From NCBI GenBank assembly GCA_019114825.1, contig DXES01000033.1:1-39747 (forward strand): a DNA stretch of 39,747 nucleotides, read 5' to 3'. The notes beneath the pieces were generated by a model that saw only the letters and a list, made by a program, of their open reading frames with translations, was not told the origin of the DNA and searched no databases. A program made the translations under genes and the position numbers. Source of the stretch: Candidatus Anaerotruncus excrementipullorum (GTDB lineage: Bacteria; Bacillota; Clostridia; Oscillospirales; Ruminococcaceae). This document shows, piece after piece, positions 22,303-30,096 of the stretch (position 1 is its first letter; the number at the start of each line of letters is the position of its first letter).

Positions 22303-22618
22303 GCTTCTCCTCCTCTTTTTGCCGGTTTTGTTGGTTCCGATAGACTTTAATCAGCAGCTTGGCGGTCTCAAAGTCCAGCTTTTCGTCCAGCGCCAGCCGC
22401 TTGATCAGCGCCACATAGGGCTCCTCCGAAAAGTCCTCCGCCATCCTGACCTTCTGGATCAGCCGGTCCAGGCGCAGGCGCACGGTGGGATAGGTGACCC
22501 CATACTGGCGGGCGATCTCCTTGAGGGAGCCGGAGGCCAGCAAAAAACGCTTTATAAATGTTACGTCCTCCTCTTCCAGATCCCGCATCCAGGCGGGCAC
22601 CACCTCGATGGCCACCAT
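22286..22618 (-). CDS. DUF2089-like wHTH regulator
   Basis: VVPAWMRDLEEEDVTFIKRFLLASGSLKEIARQYGVTYPTVRLRLDRLIQKV; ATG at 22618. Confidence 0.8.
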   Translation of the reverse strand: MVAIEVVPAWMRDLEEEDVTFIKRFLLASGSLKEIARQYGVTYPTVRLRLDRLIQKVRMAEDFSEEPYVALIKRLALDEKLDFETAKLLIKVYRNQQNRQKEEEKHGDCN

Positions 22619-22641
22619 CTCCCCTCCTTCGCCAAAGACTT

Positions 22642-22681
22642 TACTAATATTTAGTATAAAATTTAATTTTATTAAAGTCAA
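22642..22681 (-). promoter_or_regulatory. Promoter of the DUF2089-like gene with a palindrome over the -10
   Basis: Minus strand TTGACT - 17 nt - TATACT; TACTAAATATTAGTA inverted repeat at 22642-22656. Confidence 0.65.
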
Positions 22682-22831
22682 GATCAAATTTATATTTTTA
22701 TATTTTTGAAGGCAGAGCCGGGCGCGGAAGAAATTTCGTGGAATTTGCCGGACGAGGCCCTCCGGCCATTTGCAAGCGGGGAAAAATGTGGTATGCTGAT
22801 GGGGACAAGATTGGCGGGAGGCGTGGCGCAA

Positions 22832-24364
22832 ATGGTTGCAAAAATTCAGAGCATGGGCCTTCTGGGGATCGAACCGTTCCCCATCTCCATCGAAGTGAAC
22901 CTGGTGCGGGCGATCCCCTCCTTCGATATTGTGGGGCTGCCCGACCTGGCGGTGCGGGAGTCCCGGGAACGGGTGCGCGCCGCCGTTTTGAGCAGCGGTT
23001 TCCCGTTCCCCGAGGGTCGGATTGTGGTGAACCTGGCCCCCGCCAACGTGCGCAAGGTCGGCTCCCTCTATGACCTGCCCATCCTGGTGGGCATCCTGCA
23101 GGCCCAGGGAGTGCTGCCCGATCCGGAGGTCCCCAGCGCCTTTTTGGGGGAGCTCTCCCTCTCCGGGGAGGTGCGCCAGGTCAACGGCGTCCTACCCATG
23201 CTGCTGGATGCCGCCCGAATGGGGGTCCGCCGGGCGTTTATCCCCTTCGGCAACGCCCAGGAGGCCTCCGCTGTCCAGGGGCTGGAGATCTATGCAGTGC
23301 GCCAGGTGCGGGAGCTGGCAGACTTTTTGCAGGGCAGCGGGGAGCTGCCCCTGGTCTCCCAGCTGCCCACCCAGCCCACCCCCGCCCCGGAGCTCTTGGA
23401 TTTCAGCGATGTGAAGGACCAGCACCTGCCCAAAAGGGCGCTGGAGGTGGCGGCGGCCGGCGGGCACAATGTGCTGCTCATCGGCAACCCCGGCACCGGC
23501 AAAAGCATGCTGGCCAAACGGCTGCCCTCCATCCTGCCGGAGATGAGCCTCCAGGAGTCGGTGGAGACCACCAAAATCTATTCGGTCTGCGGCCAGCTGC
23601 CCCAGGGGGTCTCCCTGATCACCCGGCGGCCGTTTCGGGCGCCCCACCACAGCACCTCCGCCGCCGGGCTGTGCGGCGGCGGGTCGGTGCCCCAGCCAGG
23701 GGAAATCTCCCTGGCCCACAACGGGGTGCTGTTTTTGGATGAGCTGCCCGAGTTCAACCGCCAGGCGCTGGAATCCCTGCGCCAGCCCTTGGAGGATGGG
23801 AAGGTCACCCATGCCCGGGCCAGCGCCCGGCTCACCTACCCCGCCCGGTTTATGTTGGTGGCGGCCATGAACCCCTGCCCCTGCGGCTATCTGGGGCATC
23901 CGGTACGCAAATGCACCTGCACACCCCAAAAGGTCTCTGCCTATCTCAACCGGATCAGCGGCCCGCTGCTGGACCGGATGGATGTGATGGTGGAGGTGCC
24001 GCCGGTAACCTACGACAAGCTGGCCGCCGCCAACGGCCAGGAGGAGACCTCCGCCCAGATCCGGGAACGGGTGAACGCCGCCTGGGAGATCCAGAAGAAG
24101 CGGTTCGCCGGGTCGGATATCTTCCAGAACGCACTGATCCCGCCCGCCCTGCTCAATGAGCTCTGCCCCATGGACAGCCAGGCCCAGGGGATGCTGCGGA
24201 GGGTATTTGAAAAGCTGGGGATGTCCGGCCGGGCTTACGACCGGATCCTGAAAACCGCCAGGACAATCGCTGACCTGGACGGCAGCGAGATCATCCGGCC
24301 GCCCCACCTGTCGGAAGCGGTCCAGTACCGCACGCTGGACCGAAAGTATTGGAACCAGGGATAA
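22832..24364 (+). CDS. YifB/ComM family Mg-chelatase-like AAA+ ATPase
   Basis: IEVNLVRAIPSFDIVGLPDLAVRESRERVRAA, GNPGTGKSMLAKRLPSILPEM, FRAPHHSTSAAGLCGGG, MNPCPCGYLGHP. Confidence 0.96.
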   Translation: MVAKIQSMGLLGIEPFPISIEVNLVRAIPSFDIVGLPDLAVRESRERVRAAVLSSGFPFPEGRIVVNLAPANVRKVGSLYDLPILVGILQAQGVLPDPEVPSAFLGELSLSGEVRQVNGVLPMLLDAARMGVRRAFIPFGNAQEASAVQGLEIYAVRQVRELADFLQGSGELPLVSQLPTQPTPAPELLDFSDVKDQHLPKRALEVAAAGGHNVLLIGNPGTGKSMLAKRLPSILPEMSLQESVETTKIYSVCGQLPQGVSLITRRPFRAPHHSTSAAGLCGGGSVPQPGEISLAHNGVLFLDELPEFNRQALESLRQPLEDGKVTHARASARLTYPARFMLVAAMNPCPCGYLGHPVRKCTCTPQKVSAYLNRISGPLLDRMDVMVEVPPVTYDKLAAANGQEETSAQIRERVNAAWEIQKKRFAGSDIFQNALIPPALLNELCPMDSQAQGMLRRVFEKLGMSGRAYDRILKTARTIADLDGSEIIRPPHLSEAVQYRTLDRKYWNQG

Positions 24365-24492
24365 GGGGCCGGAAAAGGGGAGCATTCCGCTTATTTTTCT
24401 ATTGTGTCCCAGGCGAATTTGTGTTAGAATAAGGTAACCAAGCCGATACCGCCCCCACTGCGGGGGTATCCGAACCGACAGGGAGGATTTGT

Positions 24493-24867
24493 ATGCAGAT
24501 TCATGAATCCGCAGAGGACTATCTGGAGGCCATCCTGGCCATCAAGGAGGAAAAAGGGCTGGTCCGTTCGGTGGATGTGGCCCAGCGGCTGGGGGTCTCC
24601 AAGCCCAGCGTCAGCCGGGCCATGGGGTTATTGCGGGAAAACGGCTACATCACCATGGGCCGGGAGGGCTGGCTGGAACTGACCCCCGCCGGCTATGAGA
24701 TCGCCGACCGCATCTATGAGCGGCACCGGATTCTCTCCCGCTGGCTGGCCAGCCTGGGGGTGCCGGAGGAGGTGGCCGCCCAGGACGCCTGCCGGATGGA
24801 GCACGACATCAGCGCCATCACCTTCCAGCGGTTGAAGGAGCATATCCTCGCCAATTCCCAGGGGTGA
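24493..24867 (+). CDS. DtxR/MntR family metal-dependent transcriptional regulator
   Basis: ESAEDYLEAILAIKEEKGLVRSVDVAQRLGVSKPSVSRAM and metal-ligand helix DACRMEHDIS. Confidence 0.93.
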   Translation: MQIHESAEDYLEAILAIKEEKGLVRSVDVAQRLGVSKPSVSRAMGLLRENGYITMGREGWLELTPAGYEIADRIYERHRILSRWLASLGVPEEVAAQDACRMEHDISAITFQRLKEHILANSQG

Positions 24868-24885
24868 AAAATTTTTCCACCTCTC

Positions 24886-24943
24886 TTGACAGTTTGGTTA
24901 GCGTATGCTAATATATGGGTGAGTTAGTAATAACTAACTCACC
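24886..24943 (+). promoter_or_regulatory. Promoter 1 with two palindromic operator-like sites
   Basis: TTGACA-17-TAATAT; TTAGCGTATGCTAA (24898-24911) inside the spacer/-10; GGTGAGTTAGT-AATA-ACTAACTCACC (24918-24943). Confidence 0.85.
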
Positions 24944-25098
24944 GGGCGCCCCGGCCGATGGCCACAGGCCGGAGCCCTTCCCTGCAAGACATTCTCACTG
25001 CCATGGGAACGGTACCCAAACACGCAAGCCCACAGCCGTCCGCAACAGCGGCTGTGGGCGTCCTCCTGCCCTGGAGGACTGCTTAGGAGGAACGCAAC

Positions 25099-25503
25099 AT
25101 GTGTCTCAATGCTTTGGCGCGCTATCTGCTGGCGGTTTACCAGCTGAGTGCGGACGGCGCCGCAGTGCGTTCGGTGGAGATTGCCAACGCCCTGGGGGTC
25201 AGCCGCGCCAGTGTGGTGAAGAGCTTGAAAAAATTGGCCGAGGGGGGCTTTGTGCAAAAGGAATATTACGGCAGCGTGCATCTCACGCCCCAGGGACTCC
25301 GGGAGGCCGGGCGGCTGCACAGGGAGTACACCCTGCTGAGCTCCTACTTCACCAGCTGCCTGGCCTGTCCAAAGGCCGCCGCCGAAAAGGATGCCCTCTG
25401 CGCCCTCTGCCGGTTTTCGCCGGAGAGCAAGGAGCAGATGATCCGGCTGGCCCAGGCCCAGGCGGGGAAATCTTTTTTTCCGAAAAAGCAAAATACCCCT
25501 TGA
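25099..25503 (+). CDS. Divergent DtxR-like wHTH protein with C-terminal four-cysteine motif
   Basis: LARYLLAVYQLSADGAAVRSVEIANALGVSRASVVKSLKKLAEGGFV matches the DtxR wHTH; canonical ligand helix replaced by CLAC-X10-CALC; AGGAGG upstream. Confidence 0.8.
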   Translation: MCLNALARYLLAVYQLSADGAAVRSVEIANALGVSRASVVKSLKKLAEGGFVQKEYYGSVHLTPQGLREAGRLHREYTLLSSYFTSCLACPKAAAEKDALCALCRFSPESKEQMIRLAQAQAGKSFFPKKQNTP

Positions 25504-25554
25504 CTTTTCAGTTAGCATATGCTAATATATGTTCATGAGTTAGTTTAAACTAAC
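25500..25554 (+). promoter_or_regulatory. Promoter 2 with the same two-palindrome layout as promoter 1
   Basis: TTGACT-17-TAATAT; perfect TTAGCATATGCTAA (25512-25525); perfect GTTAGTTTAAACTAAC (25539-25554). Confidence 0.85.
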
Positions 25555-25710
25555 CAAAGAGAACCGACACCTCATTCTCCATCCCGTTGGGATGTCCCAC
25601 CCAGCAAAGGGACCTCCCACCCTCTAAATTTGCCTGACTTCTTCAAAATACTTCTTTCATGTCCGTATCCCTGGGCAAAAGGCCGGAAGCAATTCCGGCC
25701 TTTTGCCTTG
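25535..25710 (+). ncRNA. Candidate metal-responsive small RNA
   Basis: Promoter 2 upstream, strong terminator at the end, no substantial ORF, C-rich tracts; predicted only. Confidence 0.5.
25675..25706 (+). terminator. Intrinsic terminator
   Basis: GCAAAAGGCCGG-AAGCAATT-CCGGCCTTTTGC. Confidence 0.85.
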
Positions 25711-25739
25711 GTAAATTTCCCTTTCCCCCTTTGCCGCCC

Positions 25740-25768
25740 TTGAAAACCGCCCGTTTTTTGTCTATAAT
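25740..25768 (+). promoter_or_regulatory. Sigma-A-like promoter of the NitT/TauT-type ABC operon
   Basis: TTGAAA - 17 nt - TATAAT. Confidence 0.75.
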
Positions 25769-25802
25769 GTAGAAAGCCATTTGGCTGAAAGGATCTGATG
25801 AA

Positions 25803-26951
25803 ATGAAAAAGTTGTTTGCTGTTCTTCTGTCGGCCGCCCTGTTGGCCGTCTCCGCGGCGGGCTGCTCCAGCGGCGCCAGCGGAGCTGCCTCCAGCCAGGC
25901 CGCCTCCAGCCAAGCTGCCAGCGAGGCCGCCGAGCCCGCTGCCAGCGAAGCTGCTGAACCTGCTGCCAGCGAAGCCGCCGAACCTGCCGCCAGCGAGGAG
26001 GCCAGCGAGGAGGCCACCGGTGAGGCCGGCACCTCCGAGGATCTGACCATCCGCGTAGGCGCCTTCAAAGGCCCCACCGCCATGGGTATGGTCAAACTGA
26101 TGGAGGACAACGAGGCTGGTACCTCCGCCAACCACTACGAGTTCACCGTCATGGGTTCGGTGGATGAGGTCACCCCCAAGCTGCTCCAGGGGGAGCTGGA
26201 TATTGCCGCCCTGCCGGCCAACCTCTCCTCGGTGCTCTACAACAACTCCAATGCCGGCATCCAGGTGACCAACATCAACACCCTGGGCGTCCTCTACATT
26301 GTGGAGACGGGGGATACCGTCCACTCGGTGGCCGACCTGAAGGGCAAGACGATCTATGCCAGCGGCAAGGGCGCCACCCCTGAGTACGCCCTCAACTACC
26401 TGCTGACTCAGAACGGCCTGGACCCCGCCACCGATGTGACCATCGAATGGAAGAGCGAGCACACCGAGTGCGTGGCTGCCATTGCCCAGGCGGAAAATGG
26501 GATCGCCATGCTGCCCCAGCCGTTTGTGACCACCGCCCAGGCCCAGAACCCGGACATCCGGGTGGCGCTGGATATGACCCAGGAGTGGGAGACGCTGCAG
26601 GCCAGCGCCGAACATCCCAGCGCGCTGCTCACCGGTGTCACAGTGGTGCGCACCGAGTTTGCCCAGGAGCATCCCGAGGCGGTGGACGCCTTCCTGCAGG
26701 AGTATAAAGCTTCCACCGAATACGTGAACGCCAATGTGCCCGAGTCGGCCGCTCTGCTGGAGAAGTTTGATATCTTCCAGGCGGCGGTGGCGGAGAAGGC
26801 CCTGCCCGCGTGCAACATTGTCTACATCGATGGCGACCAGATGAAAGACCAGTTGGGCGGCTATCTGGCTGTCCTGCTGGAGCAGAACCCCAACTCGATC
26901 GGAGGCGCTCTGCCCGGTGATGACTTCTACTACACCCCCGCGCAGGAATAA
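25803..26951 (+). CDS. ABC transporter substrate-binding lipoprotein (NitT/TauT/NMT1-like)
   Basis: MKKLFAVLLSAALLAVSAAGCSSG lipobox; LLQGELDIAALPANLSSVLYN; ABC permease and ATPase follow. Confidence 0.9.
   Translation: MKKLFAVLLSAALLAVSAAGCSSGASGAASSQAASSQAASEAAEPAASEAAEPAASEAAEPAASEEASEEATGEAGTSEDLTIRVGAFKGPTAMGMVKLMEDNEAGTSANHYEFTVMGSVDEVTPKLLQGELDIAALPANLSSVLYNNSNAGIQVTNINTLGVLYIVETGDTVHSVADLKGKTIYASGKGATPEYALNYLLTQNGLDPATDVTIEWKSEHTECVAAIAQAENGIAMLPQPFVTTAQAQNPDIRVALDMTQEWETLQASAEHPSALLTGVTVVRTEFAQEHPEAVDAFLQEYKASTEYVNANVPESAALLEKFDIFQAAVAEKALPACNIVYIDGDQMKDQLGGYLAVLLEQNPNSIGGALPGDDFYYTPAQE
25912..26010 (+). repeat. In-frame tandem repeat encoding (A)ASEAAEP linker
   Basis: About three diverged 24-nt units GCTGCCAGCGARGCYGCYGARCCY. 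Confidence 0.85.
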
Positions 26952-27684
26952 GATCCGCCTTTGGGCGGTCCTCATCTGGCTGGCGGTCTGGCAGGCCGCC
27001 AGCCTGTGGGTGGGGGAGGCGATTCTGCTCGCCTCCCCCATCTCTGTTTTCCTGCGCCTAATCCAGCTCTGCCAGACCGGGGAGTTCTGGGGGTCCATCC
27101 TCTTTTCCCTGGTGCGCATCCTCTGGGGATTTCTGCTGGGGGCGGGGCTGGGAGGGCTGTTCGCCGGGCTGGCCGCCCTGCTGCGACCGGTGGAGGAGCT
27201 GCTCTCCCCACTGATGCTGGTGATGAAGACCACGCCGGTCACCTCCATCATCATTGTCTGCCTGATCTGGATCCCCTCCCGGAACCTCTCGGTGTTCACC
27301 GCCTTTTTGATGGTCTTCCCCATCCTATACACCAACCTGCTGGAGGGGATCCGAGCCACCGATCCCCAGCTGTTGGAGATGGCGGAGCTGTTCCAGGTGC
27401 CCCGGTATAAACGGGTGCGGTATATCTACCTCTCCCAGCTGATCCCCTACCTGCGGTCGGGATTTGCAGTGGCGGTAGGCCTCAGCTGGAAGGCGGGGGC
27501 TGCCGCCGAGGTGATCGGCATCCCCAAGGGGTCGATCGGCGAACACCTCTACGACGCCAAGCTCTTCTTGGATACCCCCAGCCTGTTCGCTTGGACGGTG
27601 GTGATCATCTGCATGAGCATCCTGTTCGAGCGGGTGTTCCTGTGGGGGCTCTCCAAGCTGCTCAAGCGGCTGGAAAGGATGTGA
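26917..27684 (+). CDS. ABC transporter permease (SsuC/TauC-like)
   Basis: Multi-TM; EELLSPLMLVMKTTPVTSIIIVCLIW, VAVGLSWKAGAAAEVIGIPKGSIGEHLY. Start overlaps the SBP end; exact start uncertain. Confidence 0.9.
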   Translation: MMTSTTPPRRNKIRLWAVLIWLAVWQAASLWVGEAILLASPISVFLRLIQLCQTGEFWGSILFSLVRILWGFLLGAGLGGLFAGLAALLRPVEELLSPLMLVMKTTPVTSIIIVCLIWIPSRNLSVFTAFLMVFPILYTNLLEGIRATDPQLLEMAELFQVPRYKRVRYIYLSQLIPYLRSGFAVAVGLSWKAGAAAEVIGIPKGSIGEHLYDAKLFLDTPSLFAWTVVIICMSILFERVFLWGLSKLLKRLERM

Positions 27685-27690
27685 GCGGCC

Positions 27691-28266
27691 ATGATCGCGG
27701 TGGAAAATCTATCCAAATCCTTCCAAGGGCTTCCGGTATTGGAGGGGCTGAACCTCTCCTTCCCGGAGGGGGTGGTCTCCTGCATCATGGGGGAGTCCGG
27801 CTGCGGCAAAACCACCCTGCTGCGGATCCTCATGGGGCTGGAGCCGCCGGACAGTGGCCGCATCCTGGGGTTGGAGGGAAAGCGCCTCAGCGCGGTCTTT
27901 CCGGAGCACCGGCTGTGTGAAAACCTCAGCCCCCTCTCCAACCTAAAGCTGGTGTGCGGCGGCAGCCGCTCCCGGCAGCAGCTGCTCCAGGACCTGGAGG
28001 CCACCGGGCTGGAGGACTGCTTCCACAAGCCGGTACGGGAGCTGAGCGATGGGATGCGCCGCCGGGTCTGTATCGTCCGGGCGCTGGAGGTCCCCTTCGA
28101 CCTGCTTTTCCTGGATGAGCCGTTCCGGGGGCTGGATGCTGCTACCCGCCTGCGCACAATGGCGCTGGTCAAAGAGCGGGCGGCCGGAAGGACGGTGATC
28201 ATGGTCACCCATGACCCGGAGGAGCCCGCTTTGATGGGAGCAGTCCAGACGATTCAACTGGATTGA
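27691..28266 (+). CDS. ABC transporter ATP-binding protein (SsuB/TauB-like)
   Basis: GESGCGKTTLLRILMGL, ELSDGMRRRVCIVRAL, LLFLDEPFRGLD. Confidence 0.93.
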   Translation: MIAVENLSKSFQGLPVLEGLNLSFPEGVVSCIMGESGCGKTTLLRILMGLEPPDSGRILGLEGKRLSAVFPEHRLCENLSPLSNLKLVCGGSRSRQQLLQDLEATGLEDCFHKPVRELSDGMRRRVCIVRALEVPFDLLFLDEPFRGLDAATRLRTMALVKERAAGRTVIMVTHDPEEPALMGAVQTIQLD

Positions 28267-28270
28267 AGGC

Positions 28271-28313
28271 AAAATAAGCGGGGGTGCGTCCCGATAGACG
28301 CACCCCCGCTTTT
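28271..28313. terminator. Bidirectional terminator between convergent genes
   Basis: AAGCGGGGGTGCGTC-CCGATA-GACGCACCCCCGCTT flanked by A/T runs. Confidence 0.85.
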
Positions 28314-28323
28314 ACCGTCTCGG

Positions 28324-28575
28324 TCAAACGCCGGCCCGCTCCTGCTCCTCCAGCCAACTGCGCAGCTGCGCCAGCCCCTCCTGGGTCAGCGGGAAGGCCG
28401 CCTGACCCAGGATGCCTCCATGCTCCTGGCAGTACTCGAAACAGTAGACCCGGTAGGCCCACACCTGCACCTGGTCCCCATCCGGCTGCAGCTTGTAGCG
28501 AAAATCCCCTTGGCTTCCGGTATAGCAGTTCTTCTCCCGCAAAAAATCCAGCATGGGCAGTTCCATGGCGTCCAT
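28324..28575 (-). CDS. Hypothetical protein, 83 aa
   Basis: ORF between terminator and FprA gene on the same strand. Confidence 0.6.
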   Translation of the reverse strand: MDAMELPMLDFLREKNCYTGSQGDFRYKLQPDGDQVQVWAYRVYCFEYCQEHGGILGQAAFPLTQEGLAQLRSWLEEQERAGV

Positions 28576-28638
28576 CCTTTCTATGGAAAAGAGGGACGGC
28601 GATATCCGCCGCCCCTCCCCTATGTGTGGAAGCTGGTA

Positions 28639-29847
28639 TTAGGCCTGGTTCAGAGAGGCCACCAGGGCATCCCGCAGCTGGAGCATCGAGTCCAGCTGGG
28701 ACTCCTTCATGCTGGAGGCCAGGCAGACGCCGTTTTCCAACACGGTCATATTCTTCATCTCGCCCAGCAGCCCCCGCATATGTTTGCCGGAGGCGCAGGC
28801 CCAGGTGCCGTTTTCGATCACCGCCACCGTGCGGTTCTGCAGGTTCAGAGCCTTCATATCCCGCAGGAACGACTCCATGGGCGGATAGAGGTTCATATTG
28901 TAGGTGGGGGCAGCCAGCACCAGGTGGCTGCACCGCCAGGCCTCGGCGATCAGGTGGGAGACATGGGTGCTGGAGACATCGTAGGCAGCGATGTTTTTGA
29001 CCCCCGCCTCGGAGAGCAGGTTCATCAACAGGTTGGCCGCGTTCTCGGTGTGCCCGTAGATCGATCCATAGAACACCGCCACCGCCCGGTCCTCCGGCTC
29101 ATACCGGCTCCAGCGGTCGTATTTCTCCAAAAACCAGCCCAGATTCTCCCGCCAGATGGGCCCATGCAGCGGGCAGATCATGTTGATCTCCAGGCCAGCG
29201 GCCTTTTTGAGCACCGCCTGGACCTGGGGACCGTATTTGCCCACGATATTGGTGTAATACCGGCGGCTGTCGTCCAGCCAATCCCGCTCAAAGTTCACCT
29301 GGTCGCTGAACAGGTTGCCGTTGAGGGCGCCGAAGGTGCCGAAGGCATCCGCGGAGAAGAGGATCTTCTCCTTGAGCTCGTAGGCCAGCATCACCTCCGG
29401 CCAGTGGACCATGGGGGCCATCACAAACTGCAGGGTGTGGGCGCCCAGGCAGAGCTGATCCCCCTCCTTCACCAGGTGGGTGCGGCCCTCCAGGTCGAAA
29501 TCATAGAACTGGCGGATCATCTGGATCGTCTTGGCGTTCCCCACGATCTGCATCTGGGGATAGCGCAGGGCCAGCTCCCCGATGGTGGCGCAGTGGTCGG
29601 GCTCCATGTGGTCCACCACTAGATAGTCCAGCGGCCGCCCATGCAGCAGATGGGCCAGATTCTCCAGCAGCTGGCCGCCCACCGACCGGTCCACGGTATC
29701 CATCAGGGCGGTTTTCTCATCCAAAATCAGATAGGCATTGTAGGAGACGCCCCGGGGGATAGGGAACAGGTTTTCGAACAGCGCCAGCCGCCGGTCCTCC
29801 GAACCCACCCAATAGATATCCTCACAGATTTTGCGTGTGCAGTACAT
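28639..29847 (-). CDS. FprA-type flavodiiron protein (A-type flavoprotein)
   Basis: VDHMEPDHCATIGEL di-iron ligand motif, HLHGPIWR-like (CPLHGPIWREN), flavodoxin domain VFYGSIYGHTENAANLL. Confidence 0.95.
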   Translation of the reverse strand: MYCTRKICEDIYWVGSEDRRLALFENLFPIPRGVSYNAYLILDEKTALMDTVDRSVGGQLLENLAHLLHGRPLDYLVVDHMEPDHCATIGELALRYPQMQIVGNAKTIQMIRQFYDFDLEGRTHLVKEGDQLCLGAHTLQFVMAPMVHWPEVMLAYELKEKILFSADAFGTFGALNGNLFSDQVNFERDWLDDSRRYYTNIVGKYGPQVQAVLKKAAGLEINMICPLHGPIWRENLGWFLEKYDRWSRYEPEDRAVAVFYGSIYGHTENAANLLMNLLSEAGVKNIAAYDVSSTHVSHLIAEAWRCSHLVLAAPTYNMNLYPPMESFLRDMKALNLQNRTVAVIENGTWACASGKHMRGLLGEMKNMTVLENGVCLASSMKESQLDSMLQLRDALVASLNQA

Positions 29848-30096
29848 TTTCTTCCACCTTTCTTTATCGAAAGCTCAGATCTTCTTACCGGTTTGATCTT
29901 TGAAAAGCCGTTTTTTGGCAACCAATTTATTATAGCATGCCCTTTTTTGCCTTTGCAAGAGGGCCTTTGCCCCGGCAGCGTATTTTCTCCGTATTATACG
30001 GATTCCGGCGGAAATTTCCCGGCGGAAAACCGCCTTCCGACAAAAAAGTTGCCGTCCCTCCCCTTCCAGCCGGGGGGATGGAAGGATTTTCCCAAT

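Noticed and set aside
24915-25538. 207-aa ORF overlapping promoter 1, the leader and the DtxR paralog
   Set aside because: Starts inside the promoter-operator region and is out of frame with the clear wHTH gene at 25099-25503.
30005-30034. Repeat CCGGCGGAAATTTCCCGGCGGAAA downstream of cimA
   Set aside because: Short direct repeat only; not a convincing hairpin or operator.
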